A DNA stretch of 43,431 nucleotides from Tannerellaceae bacterium. Lineage in GTDB: Bacteria > Bacteroidota > Bacteroidia > Bacteroidales > Tannerellaceae. Made by a program: the position numbers and the translations under genes. The stretch is from contig JAIRKZ010000098.1 in assembly GCA_031259845.1 (NCBI GenBank), forward strand, positions 1 to 43,431, in the 5' to 3' direction. The notes under the pieces were generated by a model that saw only the letters and a list, made by a program, of their open reading frames with translations, was not told the origin of the DNA and did not search any database. Of the stretch, positions 18,240 through 27,764 are shown one piece after another; the stretch's first letter is position 1; each line of letters begins with the position of its first letter.

Positions 18240-19226
18240 ATGATGAATGTGCAACAAAGTAATGATTGGGACACGATAGCAAGTTTATTTGCAAATAATG
18301 AGGAAGACAGCAATCATTCATTGCCGGACTTAAAGGATGAAGACCGGCAGCTTCTTGGTATCATGAAGAGTATCAGGTTGGATTGTGATTACGATGAGGC
18401 TTCCCGTATAAAGAACGAAGTGCTGGAAAAGACGTACCATAAAATGTTTAATAACAAAAGCAAATCCGGCGGCGGCAATAACCGGAATCCCTATATCATC
18501 CTGTTTTCCATAGCGGCTTCCATAGCTATATTGTTAAGTATTTCAAATATTTATATTTATCGTATGGTCAAACATGCGGAAGAAATATCCCTGGTTGTTT
18601 TTTCTTCCCCCAATGCGGTTTCCAATGTTATGCTGCCCGATAGTTCGCAGGTTACGCTTAATGCAGGCAGTACGCTTGCGTATGAAACGGATTATAACAG
18701 AAATCTACGGAAAGTACGTCTTGAAGGAGAAGCTTTTTTTGACGTCCGTCCAAACGCAGAAAAAGCATTTATCGTATCGGCAGACAGGGTAGAGGTGAAA
18801 GTACTTGGAACGGTATTCAATATATCGGCTTATCCGGAAAACGGTGAAATAATAACAAGCCTGATAAGCGGATCGGTACAGTTGGACAACAGGGAGGCCG
18901 AACCAATCTGTCATTTGCAGCCCGGAGAATCGGCTGTGTACGACAAAGAAACAGCCGAAATAAAAATAGATTATTACGAACCGGAATATGCTACCGGCTG
19001 GGTGACGGGTAAACTGCTTTTCAGAAAAAAACCATTCTCCGACATCTGTAAGGCGTTAGAGAAAAAATTCAACTGTTCAATCGACGTGAAAAACGAAGAA
19101 CTCCATAAGAAACTGTTCACGGGAAAATTCCTGAGCGGCGAAACGCTTCCGGAGATTTTAAGCATCATACAGATTAATATTCCATTCAGGTACAAAACAG
19201 AAAATAATCACATAACAATTTATTGA
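18240..19226 (+). CDS. FecR-like anti-sigma factor
   Basis: An inner-membrane anti-sigma factor that would hold the preceding sigma factor until a signal arrives from the TonB-dependent transducer. The 328-residue protein has a cytoplasmic N-terminal part (1-83), one membrane segment (about 84-105, YIILFSIAASIAILLS) and a periplasmic FecR domain. That domain contains VMLPDSSQVTLNAGSTLAY and VRLEGEAFFDV, with VKVLGTVFNISAY. The end (LLFRKKPFSDICKALEKKFNCSIDV onward) is a DUF4974-type C-terminal domain, as is usual in Bacteroidetes FecR proteins. The start ATG at 18240 is followed by a second ATG. Confidence 0.95.
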   Translation: MMNVQQSNDWDTIASLFANNEEDSNHSLPDLKDEDRQLLGIMKSIRLDCDYDEASRIKNEVLEKTYHKMFNNKSKSGGGNNRNPYIILFSIAASIAILLSISNIYIYRMVKHAEEISLVVFSSPNAVSNVMLPDSSQVTLNAGSTLAYETDYNRNLRKVRLEGEAFFDVRPNAEKAFIVSADRVEVKVLGTVFNISAYPENGEIITSLISGSVQLDNREAEPICHLQPGESAVYDKETAEIKIDYYEPEYATGWVTGKLLFRKKPFSDICKALEKKFNCSIDVKNEELHKKLFTGKFLSGETLPEILSIIQINIPFRYKTENNHITIY

Positions 19227-19233
19227 CAGATTT

Positions 19234-21081
19234 ATGAAACTCTATTTCGTCCTTGCAGCGTTCTTATCCATAGGACTTGCAGGTTATTGCACGCCGGATA
19301 ACCGGAAAGTAACAGACGGTTACCCTGTCGCTAATTTTGCTTTGACGGTAAACGCTTCGGAAAACGGCGATTTTTTTGGACAGATATTCCGGAATCCCGG
19401 ACAGTTGGGCGAATGGTTGGAAAAGAAAGGCGCCGTAACGTTTTATATTGAAAAAGGGAATGAACGGCATCCGTTCTCCGGGTTTGAAGACAAACAGATC
19501 GAACGCGTCTTTCCTTTTGTTAAAGGTTCGTACCGGCAGTCGCCGCTTATATCGGCGCAGATTCGTACCGAAACCTTTTGCCCGTTAGGGATTAATGATT
19601 TAGATGCCTCCTCCCTGCCGGCATTGTTCCTCGAAATAAACTGTATGAATACAACGGAGCAGGAAACATTCACGCTGAAAATCAAACCGGACGCTTCGCT
19701 GGTCAGCGGCGTACAGCCTTGTAATACGGCAGGATATTCGGGAATCATGAACCCGGAATTTCAACTGACGAGCAACGACGTAACAACGTGGAAGAACGGA
19801 GAGCTGTCAATAGACGTAGCGCTAACGCCCAACCGGCCAAAGACAATCCGCCTCCTCCTTACCTTTTACGATAAAGAATGGATTACGGCAAACCGCTTCA
19901 GGGATATAACGGAAATGACGGATTATAGCTACGCTGCATGGAAGATACTGAAAACGAATACCCGGTTGTTTAGCGACGCCATTCCCGAAACAGGGGATAA
20001 AGAACTCGATACCTACCTGCGCTGGTATATGATTCCGGGGATATCCCTTACAAAATGCACGAAGAACAACGAAATAGTAACCATGGGATATTGTGAGTTA
20101 AACCAGCGGGACAGCTACTGGACCTCCTGGCTGCATTTAGTGTTGTTCAAGGAACTGGAAAAAAAGATGATTGAAGAAAGCGTCGCCGCCCAGCAACCGT
20201 CCGGCAAAATACCGACCACAATCCTTCCGCTGATTGAACGGGAAGACGATCTTGATATCAATGCCTTTTTTATCTTACGGATTGCCCGTTTTTATCAGTT
20301 ATACCATGATAAAAAGGAATTGCTTACGTACTGGCCTTCCCTGAAGAAAGCGATGGATTGGCTTATCTCGCGCGATTCCAACGGAAACGGATTGCCCGTG
20401 CAGATTTCTTTCTGGGGAGACTGGAAAGATGTGGGCGGGATAGAAGGACGGATGTATTCGCCTTTCTCCGGCCTTATCTATTTGGCGGCGCTCAAACAAA
20501 TGGCGTTTATGAGTAAGGAATGTGCGGATGAAGAAAGCCGCCGGCAATACGAAGCCGCCTATGAAAAGGGCTTTCGCTTTATCAATAAGCCGGTTGAAGA
20601 AGGCGGGCTTTGGAACGGAAAGTATTATTGCCAGTTGTGGAAAAACGGGGAAGTGAACAACAAGCTCCTGCAAGACCAGACGATCGGCATCCTGTTTGAT
20701 GTAGTCCCCCGCGAAAGAGCGTTGAGCATCCTCTCTTCTTTGAACGGGATGAGCCGGACGGCTTACGGGATATGCGAAACCTATCCTTATTATCCGGCAG
20801 AATTCGGATACCCTCCGGCAACCTACCATAATGGGGCGGTCTGGCCATGGCTGAGCTTCATGGATTGCTGGGCGCGTATTCGTGCCGGGAAAGAAAAGGA
20901 AGCGGTTGATTTGATTAAGAAGGTAGCCTATGCAGACCTGGTAGCCTCGGGTGACTGGTCGCCCAACGAACATATTAACAGCCTGACGGGAGAGAACCTG
21001 GGCTTTATCCTGCAAGGATGGAATTCCGGCCTTTTCGGATTGGTTTATTTCGGTTTGTTACATCAGGGAATTATCCCGTAA
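19234..21081 (+). CDS. Secreted six-hairpin glycosidase-superfamily protein
   Basis: A 615-residue exported protein with an N-terminal signal peptide (FVLAAFLSIGLAG). Residues up to about 230 look beta-rich. From about 265 on, the protein has alpha-helical hairpins typical of (alpha/alpha)6 barrel glycosidases: NQRDSYWTSWLH, EREDDLDINAFFILRIARFYQLY, WGDWKDVGG and PPATYHNGAVWPWLSFMDCWAR. The YHNGxVWPW type motif is shared with glycogen-debranching-like amylo-alpha-1,6-glucosidases and GH94-like enzymes, but I cannot assign one CAZy family. Candidate catalytic acids lie in ERED and DWKD. It starts 7 bases after fecR, so it is co-transcribed with the regulators and likely trims side chains of the target glycan. 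Confidence 0.75.
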   Translation: MKLYFVLAAFLSIGLAGYCTPDNRKVTDGYPVANFALTVNASENGDFFGQIFRNPGQLGEWLEKKGAVTFYIEKGNERHPFSGFEDKQIERVFPFVKGSYRQSPLISAQIRTETFCPLGINDLDASSLPALFLEINCMNTTEQETFTLKIKPDASLVSGVQPCNTAGYSGIMNPEFQLTSNDVTTWKNGELSIDVALTPNRPKTIRLLLTFYDKEWITANRFRDITEMTDYSYAAWKILKTNTRLFSDAIPETGDKELDTYLRWYMIPGISLTKCTKNNEIVTMGYCELNQRDSYWTSWLHLVLFKELEKKMIEESVAAQQPSGKIPTTILPLIEREDDLDINAFFILRIARFYQLYHDKKELLTYWPSLKKAMDWLISRDSNGNGLPVQISFWGDWKDVGGIEGRMYSPFSGLIYLAALKQMAFMSKECADEESRRQYEAAYEKGFRFINKPVEEGGLWNGKYYCQLWKNGEVNNKLLQDQTIGILFDVVPRERALSILSSLNGMSRTAYGICETYPYYPAEFGYPPATYHNGAVWPWLSFMDCWARIRAGKEKEAVDLIKKVAYADLVASGDWSPNEHINSLTGENLGFILQGWNSGLFGLVYFGLLHQGIIP

Positions 21082-21093
21082 ATTTATATACGC

Positions 21094-24000
21094 ATGAATC
21101 ACATAATCAACTTATCGTTTACATTTATTATTACCTGTGTTATTTCCTGCCTGTGTTTGTCTTGCCATAAGCAATCATCTCTCGCGTCTGTCGAAAAAGG
21201 ATTCAGGGAAGTCCCGGACTCTGTCCGGATAGGATGCTATTGGTACTGGCTGTCGGATAATATCTCGAAAGAAGGGGTGATAAACGACCTTCATGCCATG
21301 AAAAAGGCGGGTATAACCAGAGCCTACATCGGAAATATAGGGCTTGACAACTTTCCTTACGGGGAAGTGAAAATATTTACGCCCGAATGGTGGGACGCTA
21401 TACATGCCGCCTTGAAAACGGCAACGGAATTAGATATTGAAATAGGGATGTTCAACAGTCCGGGCTGGAGCCAGTCCGGCGGGCCGTGGATTAAGCCCGC
21501 GCAAAGTATGCGTTACCTTGCTTTTACAGACAAGCAGGTGAAAGGGCCGCAAACCGTTTCGGTGCGCTTCCCGGAGTTTTCAGACAGCACGCAGTTGGTG
21601 CGCGTGATAGCCTGTCCCGTAAAGACGGATGCGTATCGTAAATCTTTTAAAGTAAGGCAGGTGGGGTATGAGCCTGTAACCCTCCGTATGCCTGTTGATG
21701 AAAGTGAGGTAATCAGGAGTTTGAAATTGTCTACCAAAGACTATTTCCATACTGTCGCCCAATTGCAGGTAAAAGAGGGAAACGTCTATAAAACGATACG
21801 TACGTTCGAGATAGACCGCACGAATTACCAGAATATCGTAGGCTTCGACCGGTATGCCCCGGTAGCGATTTCTCTGCCCGACACCAGGACGTCCGAATTA
21901 AGGCTGCTGCTGGAGGCCCCCGTGGGTACGTATGGAGAGGCCAATGCCGAAGTGACGCTCTCGTCCGAGCCGGCGCTTGAACGTTATCCCGAACAGTCGC
22001 TGGCCAAAATGTTTCAGCGCCCGCTGCCCTACTGGCATGTTTATATGTGGGAAAAGCAGGATTGGTATAACTCGGTTTCCGAATATGCCATCCCGGCAGA
22101 GAAAGTAACCGATATAACGGCTTCCCTTTCGAAAGACGGCACGCTCCAATGGGACGTGCCGGAAGGAACATGGAATATATCGTTGCTGGAAATGAAAACG
22201 ACTGGAGTTACCAATGCGCCGGCAACGCCTGACGCAACAGGGCTTGAAGTAGACAAAATGAGTAAGGAACATGTAGCGGCCCATTTTGACGCATTTATGG
22301 GTGAAATACTCCGCCGTATACCCGAAGCAGACCGTAAATCGTTGAAAATCGCTGTTCAGGACAGCTATGAAACCGGCGGACAAAACTGGACGGACGGCAT
22401 GATTGAGCGTTTCCGCGAAACGTACGGATACGATCCCTTGCCTTATCTGCCTGCCATGACAGGTAAAATAGTAGGGAATGAGGATATTTCTTCCCGTTTC
22501 TTATGGGATTTACGCCGCTTTGTGGCCGACCGCATCGCCTATGATTATGTAGGAGGGCTAACGGAAATATGCCACAAACACGGACTTACTACCTGGCTTG
22601 AAAATTACGGGCACTGGGGATTCCCTGGCGAGTTCCTGCAATACGGGGGACAATCGGACGAGATTGGCGGCGAGTTCTGGAGCGTAGGCGAATTGGGGGA
22701 TATCGAAAACCGGGCGGCCTCGTCAAGCGCCCATATCTATGGAAAGAGGCGCGTATGGTCGGAATCCTGTACGAGCGGAGGCCCTAACTTCGGCCGTTAT
22801 CCATACGATATGAAACCGCGGGTAGACCGTTTTTTCACGGAAGGCATCAATGCCACCCTGCTGCATCTGTATATACATCAGCCGTATGAAGACCGTAATC
22901 CGGGGATGAGCGCCTGGTTTGGGAACGACTTTCATCGCAAGAATACCTGGTTCGGACAGATGGATTTGTTTACCGGCTATCTGCGCCGGGCAAACTTACT
23001 CCTTCAACAGGGGGATTATGTGGCCGACGCGGCTTATTTTATCGGCGAAGACGCCCCTAAGATGACCGGCGTGGAAGACCCGGAATTACCCAAAGGATAC
23101 GCTTACGATTATATCAATGCCGAAGTACTGATGACGAGAGCTACCGTAAAAGACGGCTATTTAACGTTGCCCGGCGGCATGCGTTACCGTTTGCTGATAT
23201 TGCCCGCCCAGCAATCCATGCGACCGGAATTGTTGAAGAAAATCAAACAACTCGCACAAGACGGGTTGGCTATCTATGGTCAAGCGCCGCTTTATTCTCC
23301 GAGCTTGTCGGGATATCCCCAGGCAGACGGGGAAGTAAAGCGCTTGGGAGAAGAATTGTTTGCAGAAAACCGCAGTGGCAACGGGAAAATATTCCACAGG
23401 GGAACGGATTTGCAGAAGGCGCTCAACGAGCTGGGTATAATTCCCGACTTCAAAACGGCAGATAATGCGCCGCTGTCTTATATACACCGTACAACCGGCG
23501 ACGGAGAAATTTATTTCGTATCGAACCAAAGCGATAAGAAAGTGTCTGTTGAATGTGGTTTCCGCGTAGCGGCCGGCTTGCAGCCTGAACTGTGGAACCC
23601 GCTAACCGCCGAAATACGCCGTCTGCCCGCTTTCGCGCGTGCAGGGGATATGACAAGCCTTTCGCTGGAACTGGATAGTTATGAAAGCGCCTTCGTTGTC
23701 TTCCGCAAAGGGAATAAAACGGCCGGCGACAAACCGAACTTCCAGGCGAAAGAGGTGGTCTGTACAATAAATACGCCGTGGCAGGTCGCTTTCGAGAAAG
23801 GAAAGAGGGGGCCGGAAACGCCGGTCGTATTCAGCCAACCGGCCGACTGGAAAGATTCGGACGACGAACGGATCAGATATTTCTCAGGCGAAGCCGTATA
23901 TACAACTTCTTTTACGCTCGGCAGTTTGCCTGCAAAGGAATTATATGTAGACCTGGGGAAAGTGATGGTAATGGCTAAAGTGAAGATAAACGGACAGTAT

Positions 24001-24252
24001 GCCGGCGGCGTATGGGCCTGTCCATACCGCCTGAACGTAACGGATTACCTGCAGGAGGGAGAAAACAGGATAGAAGTTACCGTAGCGAACAACTGGCAAA
24101 ACCGTCTGATAGGCGACCAGCGTTTACCCGAAAACGAACGCCCTACGTGGACGCCGGTTAATCCCTGGAAAGCGGACTCGCCTCTCCAGTCTTCGGGATT
24201 ACTCGGGCCGGTTGAAATACAGGCTTATGATTATGAAGTTATTGCCCGCTAA
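21094..24252 (+). CDS. GH106 alpha-L-rhamnosidase (full-length form), lipoprotein
   Basis: A 1052-residue exported enzyme predicted to release terminal alpha-L-rhamnose. The N-terminus has a hydrophobic stretch ending in cysteines (VISC at 16-19 or LSC at 22-24), which suggests a lipoprotein. GH106 features are YWYWLSDNISKEGVINDL (49-66) and GMFNSPGWSQSGGPW (118-132), with AVQDSYETGGQNWTDGM and VWSESCTSGGPNFGRYP further on. After LLLQQGDYV there is an alpha/beta segment of about 130 residues (LPGGMRYRLLILP, PELLKKIKQLAQDGLAIYG) that the two GH106 paralogs in this window lack. The C-terminus is a galactose-binding-like jelly roll (ELYVDLGKVMVMAKVKING) ending SGLLGPVEIQAY. It lies 12 bases after the previous gene. 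Confidence 0.93.
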   Translation: MNHIINLSFTFIITCVISCLCLSCHKQSSLASVEKGFREVPDSVRIGCYWYWLSDNISKEGVINDLHAMKKAGITRAYIGNIGLDNFPYGEVKIFTPEWWDAIHAALKTATELDIEIGMFNSPGWSQSGGPWIKPAQSMRYLAFTDKQVKGPQTVSVRFPEFSDSTQLVRVIACPVKTDAYRKSFKVRQVGYEPVTLRMPVDESEVIRSLKLSTKDYFHTVAQLQVKEGNVYKTIRTFEIDRTNYQNIVGFDRYAPVAISLPDTRTSELRLLLEAPVGTYGEANAEVTLSSEPALERYPEQSLAKMFQRPLPYWHVYMWEKQDWYNSVSEYAIPAEKVTDITASLSKDGTLQWDVPEGTWNISLLEMKTTGVTNAPATPDATGLEVDKMSKEHVAAHFDAFMGEILRRIPEADRKSLKIAVQDSYETGGQNWTDGMIERFRETYGYDPLPYLPAMTGKIVGNEDISSRFLWDLRRFVADRIAYDYVGGLTEICHKHGLTTWLENYGHWGFPGEFLQYGGQSDEIGGEFWSVGELGDIENRAASSSAHIYGKRRVWSESCTSGGPNFGRYPYDMKPRVDRFFTEGINATLLHLYIHQPYEDRNPGMSAWFGNDFHRKNTWFGQMDLFTGYLRRANLLLQQGDYVADAAYFIGEDAPKMTGVEDPELPKGYAYDYINAEVLMTRATVKDGYLTLPGGMRYRLLILPAQQSMRPELLKKIKQLAQDGLAIYGQAPLYSPSLSGYPQADGEVKRLGEELFAENRSGNGKIFHRGTDLQKALNELGIIPDFKTADNAPLSYIHRTTGDGEIYFVSNQSDKKVSVECGFRVAAGLQPELWNPLTAEIRRLPAFARAGDMTSLSLELDSYESAFVVFRKGNKTAGDKPNFQAKEVVCTINTPWQVAFEKGKRGPETPVVFSQPADWKDSDDERIRYFSGEAVYTTSFTLGSLPAKELYVDLGKVMVMAKVKINGQYAGGVWACPYRLNVTDYLQEGENRIEVTVANNWQNRLIGDQRLPENERPTWTPVNPWKADSPLQSSGLLGPVEIQAYDYEVIAR

Positions 24253-24284
24253 AGCCGCTGATTACTTTAAATAAATAATACAAA

Positions 24285-25799
24285 ATGGAAAAATTATTGA
24301 AACAAGTAGCATTTATTGCTGTTGCCTGTATGTTGCAGGCAGGTATGGCGGAAGTCGTAGCACAGGAACGGGAGCGGAACATTTACCTGCCCGAAACGGA
24401 TTTTCACCAGAAAGTGGTTCGCCCGTATGTTGAATGGGAGCCAGACCCGGATTACCGGCATGCGTCAGTGGAGGCGCACGAGGCTTTCCGCGACGTTAAA
24501 TTTTCTGTCCGTTTGCATTGGGGTATTTACTCCATCCGGCAGATGAACGGCGAATCGTGGGGGTTCCTCGGTCTGCCGGACGAAAAGAAACAGGAATATA
24601 ACGAGTTGTATAAAGAATTTAACCCTGCCGCATTCGATGCGAGGGAATGGATGGGGTTGTTCCGCCGTGCCGGCCTGCAGGCCATCGCATTCACCGCCAA
24701 ACATCATGAGGGCTTTTCCATGTTCGACACAAAGACCCGCGTTGTGCGCCGCGTAAACTATCTCGACAGGAATAATCCCATAGAGGAATGTAATTTGGCC
24801 TATAGTATTATGGAGACGCCTTTCAGGCGCGATATCGTGAAAGAACTTTGTGAGGCCGCACGTGACAGCAGCCTGAAGATAGACCTCTACTTCTCGCATC
24901 CCGACTGGTACGACGCCGACTTCCGGCCTTATAACTCCCATCCTCTCGCTACGATGAGCGTAGAAAACAATCCACAGATATACGGCGAACATTTTCCGTT
25001 CAATTCCACGAAGATAATGACGCCCGAACGTACGCCGGAAGAGACGCGCCGCATGATGATGCGTCACCGTGAACAATTGCGCGAACTGCTTACGAACTAC
25101 GGAAAGATAGACATGCTTTGCCTCGATCAGTGGCTTGGCGCAGACGTATGGGAAGAAACGAAAGCTACCGTGAAGATGATTCGCCGCTTACAGCCCGACG
25201 TCATGATTCGTTGCCGCGGCATAGGCAACTACGGCGATTATTATACGCCGGAAGGATTTGTGCCGGGCAGCAAAGAGAATACCAATATGCCCTGGATGGT
25301 GATTTATCCGCTGGCGTCTTCTTTTTCGTATGATAAGAATGGCGATAACTATAAAGGTGCAGCGTGGATTATCCGCAACCTGACAGACGCCGTGTCTAAA
25401 GGAGGCAGTTTTATGGTTGGCATCGGCCCCGACGGAACCGGGCAATTTCATCCCGAAGCGATAAGGCAACTCGAAGAAACCGGGCAATGGCTTGCCGTTA
25501 ATGGGGAGGGTATTTATAATACGCGGGCGCGTGAAGTATGGAAAGAAGGCGATATTCGTTTTACCCAAAGCAAAGACGGTAGCTATATGTATGCGTTTGT
25601 AGGCGATTGCCCGAGCGGGGAAATCAGGCTCGAATCGGTACAGCCGCGTGCAGGCAGCGAAGTCCGCCTGCTCGGCTATCCGGAACCCTTGCAATGGTCG
25701 GTAGCGGGAAAAGGCGTTAAAATTATCCTCCCAAAAGGGCTTGGAGATGAAAAAAACAGGGCCGGCGAACAGATACGGACATTAAAAATCGAACAATGA
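24285..25799 (+). CDS. GH29 alpha-L-fucosidase
   Basis: An exported retaining alpha-L-fucosidase-family enzyme of 504 residues with a signal peptide ending near VVAQ (about residue 27). Family features are VRLHWGIYSI (HWG at 78-80), FTAKHHEGFSMFDTKT (HH at 140-141), IDLYFSHPDW and RNLTDAVSKGGSFMVGIGPDGTGQFHPEA, the typical GH29 C-terminal barrel segment. The likely nucleophile is Asp281 in KIDMLCLDQWLG. This context is less typical than the common WFDG form, so substrate range may differ. The C-terminal part is a beta-rich domain. The stop overlaps the next gene start by 4 bases (ATGA). Confidence 0.93.
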   Translation: MEKLLKQVAFIAVACMLQAGMAEVVAQERERNIYLPETDFHQKVVRPYVEWEPDPDYRHASVEAHEAFRDVKFSVRLHWGIYSIRQMNGESWGFLGLPDEKKQEYNELYKEFNPAAFDAREWMGLFRRAGLQAIAFTAKHHEGFSMFDTKTRVVRRVNYLDRNNPIEECNLAYSIMETPFRRDIVKELCEAARDSSLKIDLYFSHPDWYDADFRPYNSHPLATMSVENNPQIYGEHFPFNSTKIMTPERTPEETRRMMMRHREQLRELLTNYGKIDMLCLDQWLGADVWEETKATVKMIRRLQPDVMIRCRGIGNYGDYYTPEGFVPGSKENTNMPWMVIYPLASSFSYDKNGDNYKGAAWIIRNLTDAVSKGGSFMVGIGPDGTGQFHPEAIRQLEETGQWLAVNGEGIYNTRAREVWKEGDIRFTQSKDGSYMYAFVGDCPSGEIRLESVQPRAGSEVRLLGYPEPLQWSVAGKGVKIILPKGLGDEKNRAGEQIRTLKIEQ

Positions 25800-27628
25800 A
25801 CCCGGATATGAAACGTACATTTTTACCCAGTATATTCCTTATCCTGGCAGTCGCTGCAAACGCGCAGTGGAAACCGGCAGGCGACAGGATTAAAACCGTA
25901 TGGGCGGAAAAGGCAGACCCGCAAAACGTTTTGCCCGAATACCCGCGCCCTGTGATGGAACGTTCCGAATGGAAAAACCTGAACGGGCTATGGGATTATG
26001 CCGTTACTCCGGCAGGAAAGCGGCAACCGGAATCTTTTGACGGGCAGATACTCGTTCCCTTTGCCATAGAATCAAGCCTTTCAGGGGTGCAGAAACCGCT
26101 CGGAAGCGATAATGAATTATGGTACAAACGTACATTTATCCTGCCTGCTTCCTGGAAAAACAAGCATATCATCCTGCATTTCGGCGCGGTAGACTGGAAG
26201 GCGGAAGTATATATCAACGATATTAAAGCAGGTAGCCATACGGGTGGATATACGCCGTTCCGTTTCGATATCACCCCTTTCCTGAAATCCGGCGAACAGA
26301 CGTTAGTTGTAAAGGTATGGGACCCTGCCGACCGTTCTTTCCAGCCGCGTGGGAAACAAGTCAGCCAGCCGGCCAATATTGTCTACACCGCCGTTTCGGG
26401 TATCTGGCAAACAGTATGGCTTGAGCCTGTAGACGAACGTCATATCGCTTCGCTTAAAATACTGCCGGATATCGACCGCAAACTGCTTTCGATAAAAGTA
26501 AATACCGAAAATACGTTGCCCGGCGACTATGTGGAGGTGAAAATATCCGACAATGGCCGGTTGCTATCTACTGCAAAAGGTGTAACTGCCGAAACGCTCG
26601 ACATCCCTGTGGAAAACGCTAAATTATGGTCGCCCGATTCGCCGTTTCTCTATGATTTGGAGATTAACCTGTACAGCAGGGGGCGCCTGGCAGACCGGGT
26701 AAAGAGCTACTGCGCCATGCGTAAAATTTCAGCCGTCCGCGATAACGAAGGGATTATGCGGCTGCAGCTCAATAACAAAAAACTGTTTCACCTCGGCTTG
26801 TTAGACCAGGGTTGGTTTCCCGATGGTTTGTACACCGCCCCGTCAGACGAAGCCCTGGCCGCCGATATCCTGAAAGCCAAAGAACTTGGGTATAATATGC
26901 TCCGTAAACACGTTAAAGTGGAACCCGCCCGCTGGTATACCCATTGCGACCGCATCGGAATGCTTGTATGGCAGGATATGCCCAGCGGCGACAATAACTG
27001 GGGACTGCAAAGAACCGATTATTCGCGCGATTACCTCGACAGCGAAAAAGAAGATACGTCTACCGGCCCGGCGCGTGAAAACTACATGAAGGAATGGAAA
27101 GAGATTATCGACGAACTCTACTCCTATCCCTGCATCGTCATGTGGATTCCCTTCAATGAAGGCTGGGGGCAGTTCAATACGAAAGAAGTAGCGGCGCAAA
27201 CAAAGTCGTACGATCCTTCGCGCATACTGAACATCGCTTCGGGCGGTAATTTCTATCATACAGGCGACGTGCTCGACCAGCATCATTACCCCGAACCCGA
27301 AATGTTCCTCTACGACGCCAATCGCGTCAATGTGCTGGGTGAATACGGAGGTATCGGCTATGCAGTGGAAGGTCATTTATGGCAGGCCGACGAAAACTTC
27401 GGCTACGAAGCGTTACTTAAAAATCCGGAAGAAACCACCGCCAGATACATCGAATATCTGAACCGGCTGAAATCGTTCAACCGGTTTTCTGGCGCAGTCT
27501 ATACACAAATCACTGATGTAGAAGGGGAAGTAAACGGATTAATAACCTACGACCGGAAAGTTGTAAAAGTAAACGAAGCCAAAATCAGGGAAGCGAACCG
27601 GGAAATCATACGCCTGTTTTCCGAATAG
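25796..27628 (+). CDS. GH2 family glycoside hydrolase
   Basis: A 610-residue exported enzyme with the GH2 layout. The signal peptide is most natural from Met5 (MKRTFLPSIFLILAVAANAQ), so translation may start at 25796 or 25808. A sugar-binding jelly roll follows (LNGLWDYAV, WYKRTFILP, HFGAVDWKAEVYIN), then an Ig-like domain and a TIM barrel. The acid/base is probably Glu455 in IPFNEGWGQ and the nucleophile probably Glu516 in VLGEYGG. Activity in GH2 ranges over beta-galactosidase, beta-glucuronidase, beta-mannosidase and alpha-L-arabinofuranosidase, so the exact substrate is open. It ends the first enzyme set and is followed by an A/T-rich gap before susC. Confidence 0.93.
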   Translation: MNPDMKRTFLPSIFLILAVAANAQWKPAGDRIKTVWAEKADPQNVLPEYPRPVMERSEWKNLNGLWDYAVTPAGKRQPESFDGQILVPFAIESSLSGVQKPLGSDNELWYKRTFILPASWKNKHIILHFGAVDWKAEVYINDIKAGSHTGGYTPFRFDITPFLKSGEQTLVVKVWDPADRSFQPRGKQVSQPANIVYTAVSGIWQTVWLEPVDERHIASLKILPDIDRKLLSIKVNTENTLPGDYVEVKISDNGRLLSTAKGVTAETLDIPVENAKLWSPDSPFLYDLEINLYSRGRLADRVKSYCAMRKISAVRDNEGIMRLQLNNKKLFHLGLLDQGWFPDGLYTAPSDEALAADILKAKELGYNMLRKHVKVEPARWYTHCDRIGMLVWQDMPSGDNNWGLQRTDYSRDYLDSEKEDTSTGPARENYMKEWKEIIDELYSYPCIVMWIPFNEGWGQFNTKEVAAQTKSYDPSRILNIASGGNFYHTGDVLDQHHYPEPEMFLYDANRVNVLGEYGGIGYAVEGHLWQADENFGYEALLKNPEETTARYIEYLNRLKSFNRFSGAVYTQITDVEGEVNGLITYDRKVVKVNEAKIREANREIIRLFSE

Positions 27629-27693
27629 AGAACAGAGTGAGTCCGCGCCGCTGGAATTATTTTTTTAAAAAAAACATTTTTTTTTGTATTCCT

Positions 27694-27735
27694 TTTAGGC
27701 ATATCTTCATCTTTCGTGTTCTTTATATTATAGAG
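27694..27735 (+). promoter_or_regulatory. Candidate ECF promoter of susC
   Basis: TTTAGGCATATCT (27694-27706) and TATAGAG (27729-27735) repeat the pair found before the sigma factor gene at nearly the same spacing (22 against 23 bases). An A/T-rich tract (27657-27689) lies directly upstream. The start codon of susC is 110 bases downstream of the second element, leaving a leader of about 100 bases. Confidence 0.55.
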
Positions 27736-27764
27736 TATTATTTATATTATAAAGAGAGAGTCAC

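Noticed and set aside
24465-25076. Long antisense reading frame of 203 codons within the GH29 gene
   Set aside because: It lies wholly opposite a gene with clear family motifs, has no recognisable domain and is explained by the composition of the coding strand. The same applies to the antisense frames at 28484-29161, 20299-21015, 38271-38798 and 40446-41054.
27657-27689. A/T tract after the GH2 gene as a terminator
   Set aside because: It has only A and T runs without a GC stem. It more likely contributes to the susC promoter region.
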